A stretch of 64,000 nt of DNA from JAJPKK01 sp963844635 (GTDB lineage: Bacteria; Pseudomonadota; Alphaproteobacteria; Rhizobiales; Xanthobacteraceae): contig CAWJPD010000003.1 in NCBI GenBank assembly GCA_963844635.1, forward strand, positions 372,001 through 436,000. The letters are read 5' to 3'. The notes under the pieces are model-generated. The model made no database searches. It saw only the letters and a program-made list of their open reading frames with translations, and was not told the DNA's origin. A program made the position numbers and the translations under genes. Below, piece after piece: positions 8,956 to 19,014 of this stretch (position 1 is the first letter of the stretch; every line of letters begins with the position of its first letter).

Positions 8956-10423
8956 ATGCCGGTATCGGTCATGCCAATCATCGCCAAAGCATTGCGACGC
9001 GCTGCCGGAGCGGCGGCGGTCGCGCTCGTCTCTGTTGCCATGGCGTCGTGCTCCTCGGTGAGCAGCGGGCGGCCGACTTTCCTGCTCGAAATGCCAAAAC
9101 AGACCGACGCGTTCGGAACGGCGCAGCGTGAGCATCAGCGCGTGCTCACCGCCTATGGCGGCGCCTATAAGGACGCGAGACTGCAGGCCAAGATCGAGAG
9201 CGTCGTTGCGCGGCTCGTGAAGGCGTCCGATCGTTCCGACATGCGCTACACGGTGACGGTTCTCAATTCGCCTGCGGTCAATGCTTTCGCACTCCCGGGC
9301 GGCCAACTTTACGTCACCCGCGGGCTGCGTCAGTCTTGCCAACAATTCCTCCGAACTTGCCTCGGTGCTGTCCCACGAAATGGCCCATGTCACGGCGCGG
9401 CATGCCGCCATCCGCGAGGAAGAGGCGCGGCGAGCCGAACTGACCGGCAGCACGCCAGCTGCGGCGGCCGACCCGGGAGTTGGGGCCATGGCGCTCGCAA
9501 AGTCGAAGCTCGCGCTTGCGAGTTTCTCGCGTGCGCAAGAATTCGAGGCTGACGAAATCGGGGTCGGGATGGCGGCGCGGTCGGGCTACGATCCCTATGG
9601 AGCCGCGCGTCTCCTTACCGCCATGGGGCGCAATGCCGAGTTGCGCACCTCAGCGCATGGCGGCCACTCGGTGGAGTTCCTGTCGTCGCATCCCAATACT
9701 CCCGAACGGGTGCTCAATGCGGAGAACAGCGCGCGCCAATACGGCGCCGCAGGGGCCGGGGAACGTGACAAAGACGATTATCTCGCGAGCATCGATGGCC
9801 TGATCTACGGCGATGACCCCGTCGACGGCTTCGTGCGCGGGCGGCAATACATCCATCCGAGGCTGGGATTCGCCTTCACCGCGCCCGACGGGTTCGCGTT
9901 GGACAACACCGCCCAGGCGGTGCTTGGCATGAAAGACGGGGCCGAGCAGGCCTTGCGGCTCGATGTCGTAAACGTCGCAGCTGAGCAACCTCTTTCCGAC
10001 TACATCAAAGCTGGCTGGGTCGAGAACATCGATGCCGGCTCGGTGGAAGAACTCGTCATCAACGGGTATCCGGCCGTGACCGCGACCGCGAAAAGCGACC
10101 AGTGGTCATTCCGCGTCTACGCGCTGCGCACCGGCGGCGACGTTTATCGGTTCGTTTTTGCCGCGAAGAACCGCAACGCCGAAGCTGACCGGGTTTTCCG
10201 CGAGGCGGTGCGCACGTTCCGGCGCCTGTCTCCTGCGGAGGCGCAGGCGACCAAACCTTTGCGGCTGCGCATCATCAGAGTCGGCGCCGGCGACACGGTG
10301 GAGAGCCTCGCCTCCCGAATGACGGTGCTTGACCACCCGGTGGAGCGGTTCCGGGTGCTGAACGACCTTGACGCAAAATCACGTCCGAAGGCGGGAGACC
10401 TGGTCAAAGTCATCAGCGAGTGA
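8956..10423 (+). CDS. M48 family lipoprotein metalloprotease (1-base insertion)
   Basis: N-terminal lipoprotein signal with a lipobox-like cysteine (VAMASCSS), then the M48 peptidase domain. The zinc motif HEMAH follows ASVLS, and the third ligand lies in FEADEIGVGMAARSGYDP. The C-terminal half has a beta-rich domain and ends in a LysM-like segment (GAGDTVESLASRM ... GDLVKV). The frame breaks near 9331: removing one C gives VTRGLVSLANNSSELASVLS in one reading frame. BepA/YfgC-like proteins act on outer-membrane assembly in the periplasm. I chose the ATG at 8956 because it gives a normal lipoprotein leader; 8971 is an alternative. An upstream TTG (8929) overlaps the preceding stop. Confidence 0.88.
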
Positions 10424-10489
10424 CGCGGTGTCGGCCGAGGCAATTCATTGCAGCCGGCATTTAACAAAGAGGTTTGCCGCTCGGCGCGG

Positions 10490-11489
10490 CTATTCAATAA
10501 CCTCGTCGGCGGTCACCAATAGGGTGTTCGGCACGGTAAGGCCCAGCGTTCTTGCGGTTTTCACGTTGATTCCAAGATCAAACTCGATGGGAAGCTGAAC
10601 GGGCAAGTCAGCCGGTGCGGTGCCGCGTAGGATGCGATCCACATAGCCGGCCGCGCGCCTGAACATGTCCGTATACCTTGGCCCGTACGTCATCAAGGCG
10701 CCTTCCTTGAGGGTGTCCTCGCCAGAAAAGCCGAACATTGTTGGCACATTGTTGAGCTCCGCCGCCGAAATGACGGTCGCGTGATGGACGGCCATGAAGG
10801 AATCGTCCATGACGACGAGCCCGGCTTGCTCGCGGTCGAGCGAGGCCATTGTCGTGTTGATTTGGGCATCGCTTCGCACGCGCAACACCACCGAACTCGA
10901 CCGCCAGCGTTCGCGCGGCGGCCTCGAACGAACTCAGATAATAATTTCCGCGTCCAGGCGCCGTGTCAGGGTTGAACATGATCGCCGCACGCGTGATGTG
11001 CGGCGCAATCTTCTTGAGCAGATCGAGCCATTTACCGGCGATGGTAGCAGCTCCGGTATTGGCGAATCCCGTCATGTTGCCGCCGGGGTGCGGAAGACCG
11101 GCGACAAAGCCGGCATCAACCGGGTCGGCAACGACCGCGAACACGATCGGGATCGTATGGGTTTCCCGCTGCAACGCGGTTGTGACCGGCGTCGTGCTGG
11201 CCAGGATTACATCGGGCTCAAGGCCGACAAGCTCTTTTGCGAAAGCGCCAGCAAGGTCGACGTTTCCGATGGTCCAGCGCTGCTCGATGCGAGCATTGCC
11301 GCCGTCCGTCCAGCCGAAGCGCCTCAGTTCTTGCACGAAAACGGCGAAGGCGGATCGAAATACCAAATCGGTCTCGGACAATCCCATCAGCACCCCGATC
11401 CGACGCACGCGGTCGCCTCGCTGCGCTCGGACCGCAAGCGGCCAAACTGCCGCGCCGCCGATTGCTGCGATAAAGCTACGCCGCCGCAT
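10490..11489 (-). CDS. ABC_sub_bind-type solute-binding protein (1-base insertion)
   Basis: Starts MRRRSFIAAIGGAAVWPLA, a twin-arginine-like leader, followed by the periplasmic binding fold: RIGVLMGLSETD, PDVILASTTPVTTALQ, TIPIVFAVVADPVDAGFV and LPHPGGNMTGF, typical of the ABC_sub_bind family. Near 10894 an extra T breaks the frame; removing it yields VESVVLRVRSDAQINTT and continues to TLLVTADEVIE at 10490. Corrected length is about 332 residues. No permease or ATPase gene is adjacent, which is usual for this family in Bradyrhizobium-like genomes, where such proteins are scattered in large numbers. Ligand unknown. A paralogue follows at 11677-12654. Confidence 0.85.
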
Positions 11490-11529
11490 CTAAGCAATCC
11501 TCCGCGGATAAATGAATAAATCATCCCTA

Positions 11530-11635
11530 GTCATGCCCCGCGAAAGCGGGGCATCCAGTAACCCCGGGCTAAGCGATTGTGCACACATTGAAAGCCCGGT
11601 GGTTACTGGACCACCCGCTTTCGCGGGTGGTGACG
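11530..11635. repeat. Inverted-end intergenic repeat, family R2, copy 1
   Basis: The left end TCATGCCCCGCGAAAGCGGG continues into CATCCAGTAACC; the right end GGTTACTGGACCACCCGC continues into TTTCGCGGGTGGTGA. The two ends are inverted copies and each holds its own small hairpin. A second member is at 53511-53610. Lies between the two binding-protein genes. Confidence 0.7.
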
Positions 11636-11676
11636 TGAAATGAGGCACTTGTTTTCGGGCACCTCCTAATCGCCGT

Positions 11677-12654
11677 TTACTCGATGACCTCAGTGGCGCG
11701 CAGCAAAGTCGCCGTCGGCACCTCGATGCCCAGCGCCTTTGCCGTCTTCAAGTTGAGGACCATATCAATCTTGGTGGATTGCTGGACAGGCAGATCGGAA
11801 GGCTTCTCGCCTTTCAGAATGCGTCCGGCATAGATGCCGGCCAGTCGAACCGCATCGGTGATACTCGCTCCGTAGCTCACGAGGCCTCCGGCTTCCGTGG
11901 TTTCGCGATAGCCATAGATAGCCGGTATCGCATACCGCGCAGCAAGTGTGGCCAGGTGGTTACGCTGTTCGAAAAACAAGATGTCGGTGCCGCACAATAA
12001 CGCACCCACGCGGCGCTCCGCCAAGGATGCAAAAGTGGCTTCGATTTCTGCTAACGTGCCCTGCTTCAGAACCGCTAACTCCACGCCAAGGATGTCGGCC
12101 GCCTTTTCGACCTCCCTCACCTGGTCGTTGAACTGAGGGAGCCGCGGGTTTTCAAGAAATCCGATCCTCGTCACTGCTGGCACGATCTCGTGCAACAATT
12201 CCAGCCGCTTTGGGGCTAACGTTCGAAGAAGCACGCTGACGCCGGTGGCGTTACCGCCCGGACGGTTGAGGCTTGCAACAAGCCCAAGCTCGACGGGGTC
12301 ATTGCCGATAGCAAACACGATAGGAGTTGTCGCAGTGGCAGACTTGGCCGCAAGCGCGGCGGCCGACCCGCCCCCCGTAGCGATCAGGCTTACCTTACGA
12401 TTCACCATCTCAGCGACGATTGTAGGCAGGTGGTCGTACTGGGTGTTCGCCCACCGATAGAGAACTTCGACATTCCGCCCTTCGAGAAAGCCTTGTTCGG
12501 CAAGACCCTGACGAAACGCGACTTCGCGGCTGTCCTCCTGAGCGCCCCCGCTAACGTAACCAATCACCGGCACCCCGTGCCGCTGCGCGTGTGCTGCAAG
12601 CGTCCATGCGGCTGGCGTAACAGCGACACCTGCAATGAAATCGCGTCGTCGCAT
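11677..12654 (-). CDS. ABC_sub_bind-type solute-binding protein
   Basis: 325 residues, intact. Tat-like leader MRRRDFIAGVAVTPAAW, then VIGYVSGGAQEDSREV, VSLIATGGGSAAALAAK, TTPIVFAIGNDPVELGL and LNRPGGNATGVSVL, and a C-terminal lobe with GGLVSYGASITDAVRLAG, GEKPSDLPVQQSTKIDMVLN and LGIEVPTATLLRATEVIE. These are hallmarks of the ABC_sub_bind family of periplasmic receptors. Same strand and about 190 bp upstream of the paralogue at 10490-11489; the R2 repeat separates them, so they may be independently expressed. Ligand unknown. Confidence 0.9.
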   Translation of the reverse strand: MRRRDFIAGVAVTPAAWTLAAHAQRHGVPVIGYVSGGAQEDSREVAFRQGLAEQGFLEGRNVEVLYRWANTQYDHLPTIVAEMVNRKVSLIATGGGSAAALAAKSATATTPIVFAIGNDPVELGLVASLNRPGGNATGVSVLLRTLAPKRLELLHEIVPAVTRIGFLENPRLPQFNDQVREVEKAADILGVELAVLKQGTLAEIEATFASLAERRVGALLCGTDILFFEQRNHLATLAARYAIPAIYGYRETTEAGGLVSYGASITDAVRLAGIYAGRILKGEKPSDLPVQQSTKIDMVLNLKTAKALGIEVPTATLLRATEVIE

Positions 12655-12860
12655 GGCAAACTCCCCGCGTTATTGGCGAGAGCGTATCGTGCTCTGGCCT
12701 CAAGGGGAACCGCCTTGTGGGTCAAGACGATCGGCTCTACTCTGTTTTCGATGTCGGCATGGCGGACGTCGTTCTCCTACCGGGTCTTTTAGGGAGCATT
12801 TCACAGCCGCTTCGGACCGACGTTCTTTCACAAACAACGAGGACGCGCAGGAGGAAAGTT

Positions 12861-13724
12861 ATGACGCTCAGGCTCCTGCATTATGGGATCACTCTTGTAT
12901 TGACCGCCCTGTCCACGCCCTTCGCAACTCAGGCGGCCGAAAACTCTTATCCGAATTTCGCCGGCCAATGGAACCGGGTTATCTACCGCGGCGTCGATGG
13001 CGGCGCACCCAACCCGGGGTTCGATCCTCACAAGTCGTGGGGTTTTGGCCAGCGGGCCCCTTTGACGGCGGAATACACCCGAGTTCTTGAACAGAGCATC
13101 GCGGATCAGGCCAAAGGCGGCCTCGGCAACTATCCGACCGCGCGCTGCGTGCCGGGCGGCATGCCGCGCATGATGACGTTCTACGAGCACGAATACATCG
13201 TCACGCCGGAGACGACCTACATCCTGCTTTCGGGCGAGGATCATTACCGACGCATCTTTACCGACGGCCGCGACTGGCCGGAGGCGATCGAGCCCACCTA
13301 TTCCGGCTACTCGATCGGCCGGTGGATCGACGAGGATGGCGATGGACGCTACGACCTGCTCGAAGTGGAGACGCGGGGCTTCAAGGGACCGCGCGCCTAT
13401 GAGGCGAGCGGGCTTCCGCTACATTTCGACAATCAGTCGATCTTCAAGGAGCGCTTCTTCCTCGACAAGAACGACCCCAATGTTCTGCATGACGAGATTA
13501 CCACGATCGATCACGCGCTGACGCGTCCTTGGACCGTCGACAAGACGTATCGCCGCAATCCCGATCCGCGCCCGGTGTGGCGCGAAAACTATTGCACCGA
13601 GGCGAACGCAAATGTCCTCATCGGAAATGAGAATTACGTTATCAGCGGCACCGGCTTCTTGATGCCGGCGAAAAGGGACCAGCCGCCACCCGACCTGCGC
13701 CACTTCACGGGAGCACGCAAGTGA
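12861..13724 (+). CDS. Secreted protein of unknown function (PGGMPR family)
   Basis: 287 residues from the ATG at 12861, which follows GAGGAAAG; the frame is open further upstream but without a leader. Signal peptide MTLRLLHYGITLVLTALSTP to about TQA-AENS. The mature part opens YPNFAGQWNRV and contains ARCVPGGMPRMM, EYIVTPETTYILLSGE, RRIFTDGRDWP, YSGYSIGRW and ITTIDHALTRPWTVD. The order G-x-W, PGGMP, TP..(I/V)..L, TDGR.WP, GYS.GRW, PWT recurs in the gene at 24598, so I regard them as one superfamily; no enzymatic motif is evident. Probably periplasmic. Lies between binding-protein genes and a cupin/Rieske pair. Confidence 0.75.
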   Translation: MTLRLLHYGITLVLTALSTPFATQAAENSYPNFAGQWNRVIYRGVDGGAPNPGFDPHKSWGFGQRAPLTAEYTRVLEQSIADQAKGGLGNYPTARCVPGGMPRMMTFYEHEYIVTPETTYILLSGEDHYRRIFTDGRDWPEAIEPTYSGYSIGRWIDEDGDGRYDLLEVETRGFKGPRAYEASGLPLHFDNQSIFKERFFLDKNDPNVLHDEITTIDHALTRPWTVDKTYRRNPDPRPVWRENYCTEANANVLIGNENYVISGTGFLMPAKRDQPPPDLRHFTGARK

Positions 13725-13735
13725 GGGCATAGCGC

Positions 13736-13899
13736 GTAGGGTGGGCAAAATCGCCCGTAGAGTCCCAGCAACTTGGCACGGTGTGACCGCGATTTTGTGC
13801 ACGCTGTCGGCCAATTTGTAATAGCTCCGACAACGGGGGCAACGCGCCTTCTTTCTTTGCAAATGGCGTAGTCGTGCCGGCGCGTTGCCCACCCTACGC
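13736..13899. repeat. Inverted-end intergenic repeat, family R3
   Basis: Begins CGTAGGGTGGGCAAAATCGC and ends GCGTTGCCCACCCTACG; the outer 14 bases are inverted copies. The same end sequence with GTGTGC recurs at 44338, 44551 and (inverted) 44774, and a solo right end lies at about 55602-55650. Confidence 0.65.
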
Positions 13900-13966
13900 T
13901 CGATTTGATTCCTTCCGAACGGAACATGCTCTAGCATTCACTCCCCACTCACTCCTGGAGGAAGTC

Positions 13967-14362
13967 ATGAAGAAGTTGGTTGCTCCCGCCGTTGTCGTCG
14001 CCAGCATGCTCGCATGGACGGCGTGGGCCCAGGCGCCTGCCATCCAGAACCACCGCTATTTCACGACCCCGCTAGAGAAAGACCCATCGCGCGAGGTAAG
14101 CATGCAGTCCGTCACCATGCCCCCGGGTGCCGGGAACCAGTTTCACCGCCATCCCGGCGACCAATGGACTGCCATTCAGGAGGGCGAGATCACTTTCACC
14201 GTAAAGGGTGAGCCGCCGCGCGTCTTGAAGGCGGGGGACAGCAACTATGTGCCGCGTGGAACGGTGCATCGTCAGCAGAATCTCAGCGATAAGCCGGCGC
14301 GCTACATCGAAATGCGCGTTTTCGACAAAGGCGTGCCTGCCGCCGAGCAGGTGACCCCATAG
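13967..14362 (+). CDS. Small secreted cupin
   Basis: 131 residues. Signal peptide MKKLVAPAVVVASMLAWTAW-AQA. A single cupin barrel follows: motif 1 PPGAGNQFHRHPGDQWTAIQ E (His-x-His-Pro, then Glu) and motif 2 NYVPRGTVHRQQNLSD. The metal ligands His, His, Glu and His are all present. A strong GGAGGAAG precedes the ATG. A periplasmic metal-binding cupin next to a Rieske oxygenase suggests a role in aromatic metabolism or its sensing, but substrate and reaction are unknown. Confidence 0.85.
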   Translation: MKKLVAPAVVVASMLAWTAWAQAPAIQNHRYFTTPLEKDPSREVSMQSVTMPPGAGNQFHRHPGDQWTAIQEGEITFTVKGEPPRVLKAGDSNYVPRGTVHRQQNLSDKPARYIEMRVFDKGVPAAEQVTP

Positions 14363-14509
14363 GTGTGAAAGGCAGAGTCTTCGGAAGGTCGCGGTGCGTG
14401 CGCCGCGACCGCACTGTTTATGGAGGGATTCCAGGAAGCCGATGGGTGCGTTGATACGGCTGAGACGATCTTGACGTTCGTCAATGGGGTCGCCGCAAGG
14501 AGGCGTGTT

Positions 14510-15781
14510 TTGAAGAATGACATGATGGAGGCACTCGTTCGGACTGGACCAAATACGCCGATGGGAAACCTCTTTCGGCGCTATTGGGTCCCGGTGCTGC
14601 TGTCTTCAGAAATCGCCGAGGCCGATGGACCGCAAGTTCGCGTAAAGATTCTCGGCGAACGCCTTCTGGCCTTCCGGGACACGAAAGGCAGGATCGGACT
14701 GGTCAGCGAATTCTGCAGGCATCGCGGCGCCTCCTTGTTTCTGGGACGCAACGAGGAATGCGGCATCCGATGTTCGTATCACGGATGGAAATACGACATC
14801 GCCGGACAATGCGTGGAGTTGCCGTCAACTCCCGAGGCCGCCTCTCAGGTGAGCATCACCGCATATCCCTGCATCGAACGGGCAGGCATCGTCTGGGCCT
14901 ACATGGGTCCGAAGGACAAGCAGCCGGCGCCCCCGGAGATCGAATGGTGCCTCCTGCCGGAATCCCATCGTTTCGTTTCCAAACGTCTTCAGGAGTGCAA
15001 TTACCTCCAGGCGTTCGAAGGCGGGATCAATTCCTCGCACGTCGCCTGGGCGCACCGGTTCGAAATGGATATCGATCCCATGCACAAGGGATCGAAGGCC
15101 AAGGAGATGATGAAGCAGTCCCCGAAGGTCGTCTTCCATATCGAAGAGGTCTCGTCTGGACTTGTGATATTTGCCCGCCGAGAGGTCGATTCCCACTCCT
15201 ACTACTGGCGTGTCACGCAATATCTATTCCCCTGGTTCACACTGATCCCCCCCTTTGGCCCCCATCCACTGGGGTCGCATATGTGGATTCCGATCGACGA
15301 CGAGAACTGCTGGGCGTGGAGCATCAACTTCCTGCCCGACCAGCCTCTCGCCGCGGATGATCGACGGGAAATGGAGGCCGGCAAGGGCATCCATGTCGAA
15401 TACATCCCCGGGACCTTTCGGCCCAAAGCAAATAGGGACAATGACTGGCTGATCGACAGGCAGGCGCAAAGGGACAACAAGTCGTTCAGCGGCGTCGCCG
15501 GATTTTCCATTCAGGACGCATCGCTGCAGGAGAGCATGGGGCGGATCCAGGACCACGCGCAGGAATTCCTTATGCCGACGGACCTTGCAATCGTTCTCGC
15601 TCGCAGGATGCTCCACAAGAGCGTCATGGAACTTGAAAAGGGAATCGAGCCGCCGGCCTTGGATGCGTCCGCCCAGCATGTGCGGTCGGCCTCGGTGGTC
15701 CTCGACCGATCGATCGATGTCAAGGCTTGGGCGCGTATCAACTTGAACGATGCCCTCAACAAGCCCGTATTCACGCTGTAA
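14510..15781 (+). CDS. Rieske non-haem iron oxygenase, alpha subunit (phthalate 4,5-dioxygenase-like)
   Basis: The Rieske domain binds [2Fe-2S] through C-R-H ... C-S-Y-H (CRHRGASL and CSYHGWKY). The catalytic domain has the mononuclear iron motif in AFEGGINSSHVAWAH, the two histidines of the 2-His-1-carboxylate site. The arrangement NYLQAFEGGINSSH is that of phthalate 4,5-dioxygenase and phenoxybenzoate dioxygenase-type enzymes, which hydroxylate or O-dealkylate aromatic acids with electrons from a separate reductase; none is encoded nearby. I chose TTG at 14510 (MKNDMMEALVRTG) because AAGGAGG lies seven bases before it and the family begins there; a further 30 open codons upstream look non-coding. 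About 423 residues. Confidence 0.92.
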   Translation: MKNDMMEALVRTGPNTPMGNLFRRYWVPVLLSSEIAEADGPQVRVKILGERLLAFRDTKGRIGLVSEFCRHRGASLFLGRNEECGIRCSYHGWKYDIAGQCVELPSTPEAASQVSITAYPCIERAGIVWAYMGPKDKQPAPPEIEWCLLPESHRFVSKRLQECNYLQAFEGGINSSHVAWAHRFEMDIDPMHKGSKAKEMMKQSPKVVFHIEEVSSGLVIFARREVDSHSYYWRVTQYLFPWFTLIPPFGPHPLGSHMWIPIDDENCWAWSINFLPDQPLAADDRREMEAGKGIHVEYIPGTFRPKANRDNDWLIDRQAQRDNKSFSGVAGFSIQDASLQESMGRIQDHAQEFLMPTDLAIVLARRMLHKSVMELEKGIEPPALDASAQHVRSASVVLDRSIDVKAWARINLNDALNKPVFTL

Positions 15782-15998
15782 ACGGTTCGCTTTCGAAGCT
15801 CCTGAGCGATCGACGCCGATGAGCGTTATGAGCCTGACGCATTAATCACAGTTGAAATTGACCGCAAACGTCAAAAAGACGCCCAACTATTTTAGAGGAT
15901 AGAGCGTTTACTGGATCGGGATTCGTGAACTGTGCCCGCAGTTCACGCAACGATCATTCGGGCACATGGATTTCGGTTTTTCTTCAAGGTAACGGAAG

Positions 15999-17531
15999 AT
16001 GTCCCGCATCGCGCTTCTCGCGACGATTATCGCCTCGACAATGGCTTTCCTGCCGCGAGCCGAGGCCGGATCGGAGGCTGCCCCGAGCGCACTTGGCGAT
16101 GCCGATCTTGCGCTTCTCGAGCGCGCGACCTGGGGGGCAAACAAATCGGCCGCCAGGGAATTTACGGCTCTTGGTCGCGAACGCTGGCTCGACGCGCAGC
16201 TTCATCCGCAGCGGAACGATCGCCTTCGGCCCGCGGCCCAGGCCATGATCAATGCCATGCCGATCGCTACCATTCCCATCTCGGACATCGCGATACCCCT
16301 GGCGGTGCAACAGCGCGCCGCCAATCAGGTCCATGACCCCGATCAGAAGAAAGCAGCGCAAGAGGCCTATCAGAAGGCCATGCGCGATCTCGCGACACAA
16401 GCCATGACGCGCAGCTTGCTTCGCAACTTGTACTCGGCGGATCAATTACGCGAGAAGATGACGTGGTTCTGGTTCAATCACTTCAACGTCAACCAGGGCA
16501 AGGCCGACATTCGCGCGCTGATCGGCGACTACGAAGAGCGCGCAATCCGGCAGCATGCGCTGGGCAAGTTCCGAGATCTTCTCGCAGCCACGCTGCGTCA
16601 CCCGGCGATGCTGCGCTATCTCGACAACGCCGAAAACGCTCGGGGTCATCTCAATGAGAACTACGCGCGCGAGATCATGGAGCTGCATACCTTGGGCGTG
16701 GTCTCCGGATACACCCAGGAGGACGTGACGGAACTGGCGCGCATCCTTACCGGCGTTGGGTTGAGCCTTGCGCCGGGAGCGCCTCAGCTCCCTCTCGGTG
16801 CTCAGCAAGATTATGTTCGCGACGGCCTGTTCGAGTTCAATCCGACCCGGCATGAATACAGCTTCAAGCATTTGCTTGGGCACACCATCGAGGGGCACGG
16901 GTTTGCCGAGGCCGAGCAGGCGCTCGATATTCTCAGCCGACATCCCGCAACTGCACGTCACATTTCCCAAGAGATCGCGACCTATTTTGTCGCCGATGCA
17001 CCGCCGGAACAGCTGGTGCTCCGCATGGCTCAGACATTCCAGAAGACCGATGGCGACATCGCCAGCGTCCTCGCGGTTATGTTTCGATCGGCGGAATTCA
17101 ACGCTTCATCGAAGGCCAAGTACAAGGACCCGATGCAGTTCGTGCTATCGGCGCTGCGTCTTGCCTACGACGCCAAGGTCATCGCGAATGCGGCGCCGAT
17201 CCAGGGCTGGCTTTCGCGGCTCGCCGAAGGGCTGTTCAATCACGATACGCCGGACGGATATCCGATGATTTCCGCCGCCTGGAGCGGACCTGGTCAAATG
17301 GCAGTCCGTTTCGAAATTGCGAGGCAGATCGGCTCGAGTCCGTCGGGGCTTTTCAAGCCACCCGTCGCCGACGCGGTCGACACTCCGGCGTTTCCGCTGA
17401 TCACCAACGCCTTTTACTTCGGCACGCTGCAACACACGCTGGGGGCCGCGACGCGCGCCGCGCTCGACCAGGCAATCTCGCCGCAGGACTGGAATACCTT
17501 GTTCCTGTCCTCGCCGGAATTCATGCGTTGA
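15999..17531 (+). CDS. DUF1800 family secreted protein
   Basis: 510 residues with a signal peptide (MSRIALLATIIASTMAFLPR-AEA). The family pattern is clear: DLALLERATWGANKSAAREF, REKMTWFWFNHFNVNQGKAD, LNENYAREIMELHTLGV, YTQEDVTELARILTGV and a final SSPEFMR. DUF1800 proteins are almost always encoded next to a DUF1501 protein, as here with 16 bp between the genes. They are exported, of unknown activity, and have been suggested to act in surface polymer handling or large extracellular complexes. Frame intact; ribosome-binding site AACGGAAG. Confidence 0.92.
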   Translation: MSRIALLATIIASTMAFLPRAEAGSEAAPSALGDADLALLERATWGANKSAAREFTALGRERWLDAQLHPQRNDRLRPAAQAMINAMPIATIPISDIAIPLAVQQRAANQVHDPDQKKAAQEAYQKAMRDLATQAMTRSLLRNLYSADQLREKMTWFWFNHFNVNQGKADIRALIGDYEERAIRQHALGKFRDLLAATLRHPAMLRYLDNAENARGHLNENYAREIMELHTLGVVSGYTQEDVTELARILTGVGLSLAPGAPQLPLGAQQDYVRDGLFEFNPTRHEYSFKHLLGHTIEGHGFAEAEQALDILSRHPATARHISQEIATYFVADAPPEQLVLRMAQTFQKTDGDIASVLAVMFRSAEFNASSKAKYKDPMQFVLSALRLAYDAKVIANAAPIQGWLSRLAEGLFNHDTPDGYPMISAAWSGPGQMAVRFEIARQIGSSPSGLFKPPVADAVDTPAFPLITNAFYFGTLQHTLGAATRAALDQAISPQDWNTLFLSSPEFMR

Positions 17532-17547
17532 CGAAAAGGAGTCGACG

Positions 17548-18765
17548 ATGCGGAACGGTGTTCACGAAGCATCAACTCTGGATCGGCGACGTTTGCTCAA
17601 GATGATGGCGGCGGCCGTGCCGCTCACGGTCGCCGGGCGCGTCTGGGCCGCGCCCAAGGCGGATATGCGCACGCTCGTGGTGTTCCTGCGCGGCGCCTAT
17701 GACGCTGCGAACGTCGTGATCCCGGTCTCCAGTGACTTGTACTACAAGTCGCGGCCGACGCTGGCCATTCCGCGACCCGGCTCCGGCGCCGCGGCCGCGC
17801 TGCCGCTGACACCGGATTGGGGTCTGCATCCGGCGCTCAAGGACTCGCTCTTCCCGATGTGGGAGAAGAAGCAGATTGCCTTCATCCCATTCGCCGGGAC
17901 CGACGACCTCACTCGCAGTCATTTCGAAACGCAGGACTCGATCGAACTCGGGCAGCCCGTTCACGGCGCACGCAACTATAATTCCGGTTTCATGGCGCGT
18001 CTTGCGACCGTGCTCACCCGAACGAAGCCAATCGCCTACACAGATCAACTGCCGCTCATCTTCCGCGGCGGAGAGGCGATCCCGAATATCGGCATCAGTT
18101 CGGTCGGCAAGCCTGGCATCGACGCGCGCCAAGCCAAATTGATTGAGGGCATGTATGCGCACGATCCGCTGGGTAGCGCAGTTTCCGAGGGCTTTCGGGT
18201 CCGTGACGATGTCTACCGCACGGTGTCGGAGGAGATGGCAGCAGCCGACCGCGGTGCGGTCTCGGCCAAGGGCTTCGAGTTATCGGCTCGGCGTATCGGG
18301 CGCCTGATGCGCGAACAGTTCAACCTTGGCTTCGTCGATGTCGGCGGCTGGGACACCCACATCGGTCAGGGCGGCGCCACCGGTTATCTCGCCAACCGCC
18401 TTGGCGAACTTGGCCGCGCGCTGGCCGGCTTCAGCGAGGAAATCGGGCCGCAGGAGTGGAACAATACGATGGTCGTGATCATTTCCGAGTTCGGCCGCAC
18501 TTTCCATGAGAACGGCAACAAGGGCACCGATCACGGCCATGGCAGTGTGTATTGGATACTCGGGGGCGCTGTGAAGGGGGGCCGGATCGCCGGCGATCAG
18601 GTCAAGGTCGCGCAGGGCACCCTGTTTCAAAATCGCGATTACCCTGTCCTGACCGATTATCGTGCGCTCTTTGGCGGACTATTCCGACGCGCCTATGATC
18701 TCAATCCAAAACTTATCGATCAGGTTTTCCCCGGCGCGGCGCCACGCGACTTCGCAGTGATCTGA
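17548..18765 (+). CDS. DUF1501 family Tat-exported protein
   Basis: 405 residues. Twin-arginine signal LDRRRLLKMMAAAVPLTVAG. The core contains TLVVFLRGAYDAANVVIP, GLHPALKDSLFPMW, GFVDVGGWDTHIGQG, NTMVVIISEFGRTFHENGNK GTDHGHGS and GGLFRRAYDL. The HGHG/GWDTH arrangement places the family near the alkaline-phosphatase-like fold, but its substrate is unknown. It follows the DUF1800 gene by 16 bp with GGAG just upstream, so the two form an operon. Intact. Confidence 0.92.
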   Translation: MRNGVHEASTLDRRRLLKMMAAAVPLTVAGRVWAAPKADMRTLVVFLRGAYDAANVVIPVSSDLYYKSRPTLAIPRPGSGAAAALPLTPDWGLHPALKDSLFPMWEKKQIAFIPFAGTDDLTRSHFETQDSIELGQPVHGARNYNSGFMARLATVLTRTKPIAYTDQLPLIFRGGEAIPNIGISSVGKPGIDARQAKLIEGMYAHDPLGSAVSEGFRVRDDVYRTVSEEMAAADRGAVSAKGFELSARRIGRLMREQFNLGFVDVGGWDTHIGQGGATGYLANRLGELGRALAGFSEEIGPQEWNNTMVVIISEFGRTFHENGNKGTDHGHGSVYWILGGAVKGGRIAGDQVKVAQGTLFQNRDYPVLTDYRALFGGLFRRAYDLNPKLIDQVFPGAAPRDFAVI

Positions 18766-18813
18766 CGACCGGGCTCGAAATCGGCGACATCTTGCGTTTC
18801 GATTTTTCAGGTC

Positions 18814-19003
18814 AGAGCGGGATGCGTTCAGGTTAAATCGCCTCCCGCTCGATTATGTTCTGCGCACCCGTCGCGGACTGCGCTCGACGACGGATGCGTG
18901 TTGATTTTGCGCACCCGTCGCGGACTGCGCTCGACGACGGATGCGTGTTGATTTTGCGCATGATCTTGTCCGAAAAGTCTGCAACTTTACGGGATCATGC
19001 GCT
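18814..19003 (+). repeat. Composite hairpin repeat A-B-B-C (module B duplicated)
   Basis: Module A is followed by two near-identical B modules at a 47-bp period (cores starting 18862 and 18909) and by module C ending GGGATCATGCGCT at 19003. The TIR gene starts 11 bp after the element, so any promoter for that gene must lie within or before it. Confidence 0.85.
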
Positions 19004-19014
19004 AAGAAAAAGCC

